DNA of 9,418 nt. Origin: an uncultured Pseudomonadota bacterium. Lineage in GTDB: Bacteria; Lernaellota; Lernaellaia; Lernaellales; Lernaellaceae. The stretch is taken from contig CALBTQ010000551.1 in NCBI GenBank assembly GCA_937967875.1, forward strand, positions 1 through 9,418. The letters run 5' to 3'. The stretch's first letter is position 1. Each line of letters begins with the position of its first letter. The position numbers and the translations under genes were made by a program. The notes under the pieces are model-generated. The model was given only the letters and a program-made list of their open reading frames with translations. It made no database searches and had not been told where the DNA came from. Below, piece after piece: positions 6,042 through 9,418 of the stretch.

Positions 6042-7372
6042 GACGCTACTACGATCACATCACCCGCATCGCCGGCAGCGTCGTCAACGTCACCGCCACC
6101 GGCGTGGCCTACGACGATCTGGCCGTGTTGCACACCAAGCTGGGCGTGTCGCTCGCGCAGATCATCCGCCTCGAAGGCGATCAGGTTTCCTTGCAGGTGT
6201 TCGCCGGCACGCAGGGCGTTTCGACGGTCGATAAAATCCGCTTCTTCGGCCATCCGATGCGCATCCCGTTCAGCAAAAATCTTTACGGGCGCATCTTCGA
6301 CGGATCCGGCAAACCGCGCGACGGTCGCGCCAACCTGTTCGACGCGACGATCGAAATCGGCGGCCCCTCGGTCAATCCGACCGTGCGCGCCATGCCCGAT
6401 GAAATGGTCCGCACCGGCATCCCGATGATCGACGTGTTCAACACGCTGGTCGTTTCGCAGAAGCTGCCGATCTTCGCCCCCGCCGGCGAGCCCTACAACA
6501 AGCTGCTCGCGCGCATCGGCCTGCAGGCCGACGCCGACGTGATCATCCTCGGCGGCATCGGCTTGCGCCACGACGACTACCTGATGTTTCGCAACACCTT
6601 CAAGGAACACGGCGTGCTGCATCGGACGATCATGTTCATTCACACCGCCGCCGAACCGACCGTCGAAGCCCTGTGCGTGCCCGACATCGCGCTGGCCGTC
6701 GGCGAAGAATTCGCTCTGCAGGGCAAGCGCGTCCTGGTGCTGCTCACCGACATGACCGCCTTTTGCGACGCGCTCAAGGAAGTGGCGATCATCATGGAGC
6801 AGATTCCTTCCAACCGCGGCTATCCCGGCGACCTGTATTCGCAGTTGGCCAAGCGCTACGAAAAGGCCGTGTACTTCGAACAAGGCGGCTCGGTGACCGT
6901 ACTCGCCGTGACCACTATGCCCGGCGACGATGTGACGCACCCGGTGCCCGACAACACGGGCTACATCACCGAGGGCCAGTTTTACCTGCGCAACGGGCGC
7001 ATCGAGCCCTTCGGCAGCCTCAGCCGCCTCAAGCAGCGGGTCAACGCAAACACCCGCGACGACCACCGCGCGATCATGGACAGTTGCATCCAGCTTTATG
7101 CAGGCACGTTGGAAAGCCGCGAGAAACGCAGCATGGGCTTCGAGATGTCCAACTGGGACCGCCAACTGCTCAAATACGGCGAACTGTTCGAGCGCCGCAT
7201 CATGGACCTCTCCGTCGACATTCCGCTGGAAAAGGCGCTGGACACCTGCTGGGAAATTCTCGCCGCGTGTTTTGAACCGGCGGAAATCGGCATTCGCCGC
7301 TCGATCATCGACAAGCATTGGCCGGCCACGGCGGCGCGCGCCGGCGCGCAGGAGACCGGCGATGGCGCGTAG
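6038..7372 (+). CDS. atpB: V-type ATPase non-catalytic subunit B
   Basis: 444 residues, close to the family's usual 430-470. It alternates with A in the hexameric head. As expected for B it has no Walker A lysine loop; the equivalent segment reads [16 protein letters not shown] (145-160). Diagnostic stretches are [11 protein letters not shown] (127-137), [10 protein letters not shown] (233-242), [13 protein letters not shown] (256-268) and [18 protein letters not shown] (305-322). The arginine finger that reaches into the A-subunit site is R330 in GSLSR. The ATG overlaps the atpA stop as ATGA, and GGGGG at 6025-6029 lies eight bases upstream, so translation is probably coupled to A, matching their equal copy number. 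The last 15 residues (about 430-444, Ala/Gly-rich) extend past the usual KYWP-like end, run into the start of atpD, and are probably disordered. Confidence 0.97.
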   Translation: MRRYYDHITRIAGSVVNVTATGVAYDDLAVLHTKLGVSLAQIIRLEGDQVSLQVFAGTQGVSTVDKIRFFGHPMRIPFSKNLYGRIFDGSGKPRDGRANLFDATIEIGGPSVNPTVRAMPDEMVRTGIPMIDVFNTLVVSQKLPIFAPAGEPYNKLLARIGLQADADVIILGGIGLRHDDYLMFRNTFKEHGVLHRTIMFIHTAAEPTVEALCVPDIALAVGEEFALQGKRVLVLLTDMTAFCDALKEVAIIMEQIPSNRGYPGDLYSQLAKRYEKAVYFEQGGSVTVLAVTTMPGDDVTHPVPDNTGYITEGQFYLRNGRIEPFGSLSRLKQRVNANTRDDHRAIMDSCIQLYAGTLESREKRSMGFEMSNWDRQLLKYGELFERRIMDLSVDIPLEKALDTCWEILAACFEPAEIGIRRSIIDKHWPATAARAGAQETGDGA

Positions 7373-8000
7373 AAAAATCAAACTCACGCGACCGGAACTC
7401 AAAGCGCAACGCGAGGTGCTCGCGCGCTACGAGCGCTACCTGCCGACCCTCAAGCTCAAGCAGCAACAATTGCAGATCAGCGTGCTCGAAGCGGCCGCCA
7501 AACAGCGGCGCGCCCAAACGGCGGTGCGCGAATGCGAAAACGAGATCGCGCCCTATCGCGCCCTGTTGCGCGCCCCGGCCGGCGTCAACCTCGACGAACT
7601 GACCACGCCCGCCAAGGTCGTCACCGAAACGACCAACGTCGCCGGCGTCGGCGTGCCGCTGTTCATCGAGGCCGCGTTCGCCGAACCGCGCTACAGTCTC
7701 TTCGCCACCGCGCCCTGGGTGGACCGCGCCGTACGCGACCTGCGGCGTCTCGAATCGCTGCAGGCCGAGGCCATCGTACTGCGCGAGGAAGTGCAGATAC
7801 TTCATCGCGAACTGCGCCGGGTGAATCAGCGCCTCAACCTGTTCGAAAAGGTGATGATCCCCCGCACGAAGGAGGCTATCCGCCGCATCCGCATTTACCT
7901 GGGCGACGAACAAACCGCCGCCGTCGGGCGCGCCAAAATCGCCAAGGCCAAGCAGGCGAGCAAACGCACCGTCGAGCGCATTCCGCTTGCGCGGGAGTGA
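7362..8000 (+). CDS. atpD: V-type ATPase subunit D (central stalk)
   Basis: 212 residues, normal for the family. It forms the rotor shaft: two long antiparallel helices (about 8-70 and 120-195) that pass through the A/B ring, with a short, less regular middle (about 75-115) that contacts other stalk parts. The C-terminal helix shows the family pattern [30 protein letters not shown] (151-180, shown as two parts: [13 protein letters not shown] and [17 protein letters not shown]). The reading frame is open further upstream, but the start at 7362 is chosen because AGGAG (7350-7354) lies seven bases before it and the protein then begins as other D subunits do (a short basic stretch, then LTRPEL). 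It overlaps the end of atpB by 11 bp and ends 5 bp before atpI, so coupled translation is likely. Confidence 0.94.
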   Translation: MARRKIKLTRPELKAQREVLARYERYLPTLKLKQQQLQISVLEAAAKQRRAQTAVRECENEIAPYRALLRAPAGVNLDELTTPAKVVTETTNVAGVGVPLFIEAAFAEPRYSLFATAPWVDRAVRDLRRLESLQAEAIVLREEVQILHRELRRVNQRLNLFEKVMIPRTKEAIRRIRIYLGDEQTAAVGRAKIAKAKQASKRTVERIPLARE

Positions 8001-8005
8001 CCGCC

Positions 8006-9372
8006 ATGATCGCCGCGATGGAAAAAGTAACCCTGGTCGTCGACGCGGCGGGCAAGAACGATTTGCTGAACGTATTGCGCGACGCGGGCGTCATGCACCT
8101 GAGCGCGGTGCGGCGGGAAAAGGCGCACGCCGACGAGGCGACGCTCTCCGCGCGTCAACGACTGGCCCGCGCGCGGCAAGTACTGGCGAGCGTGGCGGCC
8201 GCCGGCGAAGCGCCGGAGCGTTCCGCGCTGGACGCCGCCGACCGGGTGTTGGAGATCGCTTTTCAAGCGCCGGAATTGCAGAACCGCCTGAATCTGTTGC
8301 TGCGTCAGGCCGAGCAACTGGCCCTTTGGGGTGAACTGCGTCACGAGGACTTGCATGCCGCCGGGTATCGTCTCGATTTCGTGCGCGTGCCGTCGGCGGA
8401 GATCGACGATATCCGCGCCGTGTTCGTGCACGATCTCGGGCCGCTGAACCGCCGCGAAAACCTGGTCGGCGTCGTTTCGCCGCCCGACCGACCGCCGGAA
8501 CTGCCCGCCGCGGCCGCTGTGCTGGAGCCGCCGCCCCGCGATCGTCCGGCCATCCTCGCCGAGGCGCGACGAATCGACGAGCAAATCAAGCGCCACCGCG
8601 ACGAGCTGGCGCAATTGGCGCACCTGCTGCCCGCGATGCGGGCCGCCGAAGACGAACTGCGCGCGCACGAACAATGGACGATCGCCGAGCGCGGCGGTTT
8701 GTCCACCGACGAGCTGTTCGCCGTCGAAGGCTGGCTGCCCGCCGACCGCGTTCAGGCGCTGCAGGAAACGCTCGCGCGCTGCGGCGTCGTCGCCGCGTTG
8801 CGCCGTCGCCCGCCGACCGACGACGAATCGCCGCCGACCCTCGTGCGCACGCCGCGTTGGGCGCGCCCGATCGAAGGCATGTTTCAAATCCTGGGCACCG
8901 TGCCGGGCTTTCGCGAGTTCGACATCAGCGGCGCGTTTCTCATCGCCCTGCCGCTGTTCGCCGCGATGCTCATCGCCGACGGCGGCTACGGCCTGGTGTT
9001 GCTGCTGCCGGCGTTGCTTTTCTACCGCAAGCTCGCCGCGCGCGCCGGTCCGCAGTTGGCGCAGTTGATCGTCATCATCGGCGCGTGCGCGTTGCTGTGG
9101 GGAATCGTCATCTCCAGCTTCTTCGGCCTGGGCGACGCCGACCTGATCGCCGCCGGCGGCGTGTGGGCGCAAGTCGGCGCGGTGCTGGCGAAGCTGAAAT
9201 TGATCGAGGGTTCGTCAGCCGACGAGAACGTCGTGCGCGACATCATGCGGCTTTCGTTTCTGCTCGGTGCGATCCACATGTCTCTGGCGCAATTGTGGCG
9301 CGCGGCGAAATTGTGGCCGCACCTACGCGCGCTGGCTCACGTGGGCTGGGCGATTTTCCTCTGGGGCATGCT
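8006..9372 (+). CDS. atpI: V-type ATPase membrane subunit I, 3' truncated by fragment end
   Basis: About 455 codons of a protein usually near 600-660 aa, open without a stop to the end of the insert. It is the membrane stator that provides the half-channels for H+ or Na+. Residues 1-300 form the cytoplasmic arm with charged, coiled-coil helices (for example 195-230). From about 306 the membrane part begins, with a helix pair around FDISGAFLIALPLF and the conserved turn ADGGYG (324-329). More hydrophobic segments follow near 355-376, 415-432 and 444-455. The C-terminal helices, including the arginine essential for ion transfer, lie beyond the fragment. GGGAG at 7993-7997, eight bases before, supports the ATG at 8006 over the in-frame ATG at 8018. 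Reading on past 9372 gives adapter-encoded residues (KSTRLNSSH), which are not protein. The next gene should encode the ring subunit K. Confidence 0.93.
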
Positions 9373-9418
9373 AGATCGGAAGAGCACACGTCTGAACTCC
9401 AGTCACCGAATACGATCT
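9373..9418 (+). other. Illumina TruSeq read-2 adapter with index (not biological)
   Basis: From 9373 the sequence is the standard TruSeq AGATCGGAAGAGCACACG adapter continuing through the AGTCAC end (9401-9406). It is followed by an apparent 8-base index CGAATACG (9407-9414) and ATCT, the start of the P7 tail. The first A may be the A-tail of the insert. The insert ends at 9372. Confidence 0.98.

Noticed and set aside
7098..7361. 88-codon in-frame upstream extension of the subunit D gene
   Set aside because: It lies wholly inside atpB in another frame, and the family-like D sequence begins at 7362 after an AGGAG site.
5957..7402. Long minus-strand open frame (481 codons) opposite atpB
   Set aside because: GC-rich third positions suppress stop codons on the opposite strand. 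The translation is rich in His, Asp, Gly and Val with no family resemblance, typical of an antisense shadow.
7895..9172. Long minus-strand open frame (425 codons) opposite atpI
   Set aside because: Same effect. The plus strand encodes a recognisable subunit I continuously from 8006 to the end of the insert.

Overview
The window is one assembled DNA fragment with Illumina TruSeq-type adapter sequence left on both ends (1-46 and 9373-9418). Only 47-9372 is biological. The coding DNA is GC-rich with strongly G/C third codon positions, while the spacers are AT-rich. The ATPase genes look bacterial, of the V-type lineage known from Chlamydiae, spirochaetes, Bacteroidetes and some deltaproteobacterial-type groups (gene order E, DUF2764, A, B, D, I). 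Together with tandem universal-stress, PilZ and RsbRD-N proteins, this suggests an uncultured, GC-rich, deltaproteobacteria-like or related bacterium. That placement is inference and cannot be settled by eye.

Left part (47-2731), signalling and stress genes. After a 349-bp leader with no recognisable gene comes a two-domain universal stress protein (396-1307, +). A 255-bp AT-rich spacer with several short palindromes follows, then a PilZ-domain protein with an intact c-di-GMP-binding signature (1563-2243, +). Convergent with it, 23 bp away, is a small protein (2267-2731, -) resembling a stand-alone RsbRD N-terminal domain.

Middle (2732-2978), a divergent AT-rich control region. It carries a perfect TTGACA -35 box with a plausible -10, and palindromes on either side, facing into the ATPase operon.

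Right part (2979-9372), a tightly packed V-type ATPase operon. It encodes peripheral-stalk subunit E, a DUF2764 protein, catalytic subunit A, non-catalytic subunit B, central-stalk subunit D and the N-terminal two-thirds or so of membrane subunit I, which is cut by the fragment end. Spacings are short or overlapping (16 bp, 8 bp, 4-bp overlap, 11-bp overlap, 5 bp), as expected for translational coupling. A and B would form the hexameric head that binds and hydrolyses (or makes) ATP, D the rotor shaft, E the stator stalk, and I the stator of the membrane ion channel. The ring subunit K would be expected just beyond the right end. Genes for C, F and G/H do not occur in this part of the operon, and the DUF2764 protein sits where a missing stalk or adaptor subunit would be needed.

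No mobile element, CRISPR array, tRNA or rRNA was seen. The least explained parts are the DUF2764 subunit, the hairpin in front of it, the orphan RsbRD-N protein next to the operon, and the palindromes in the spacers.
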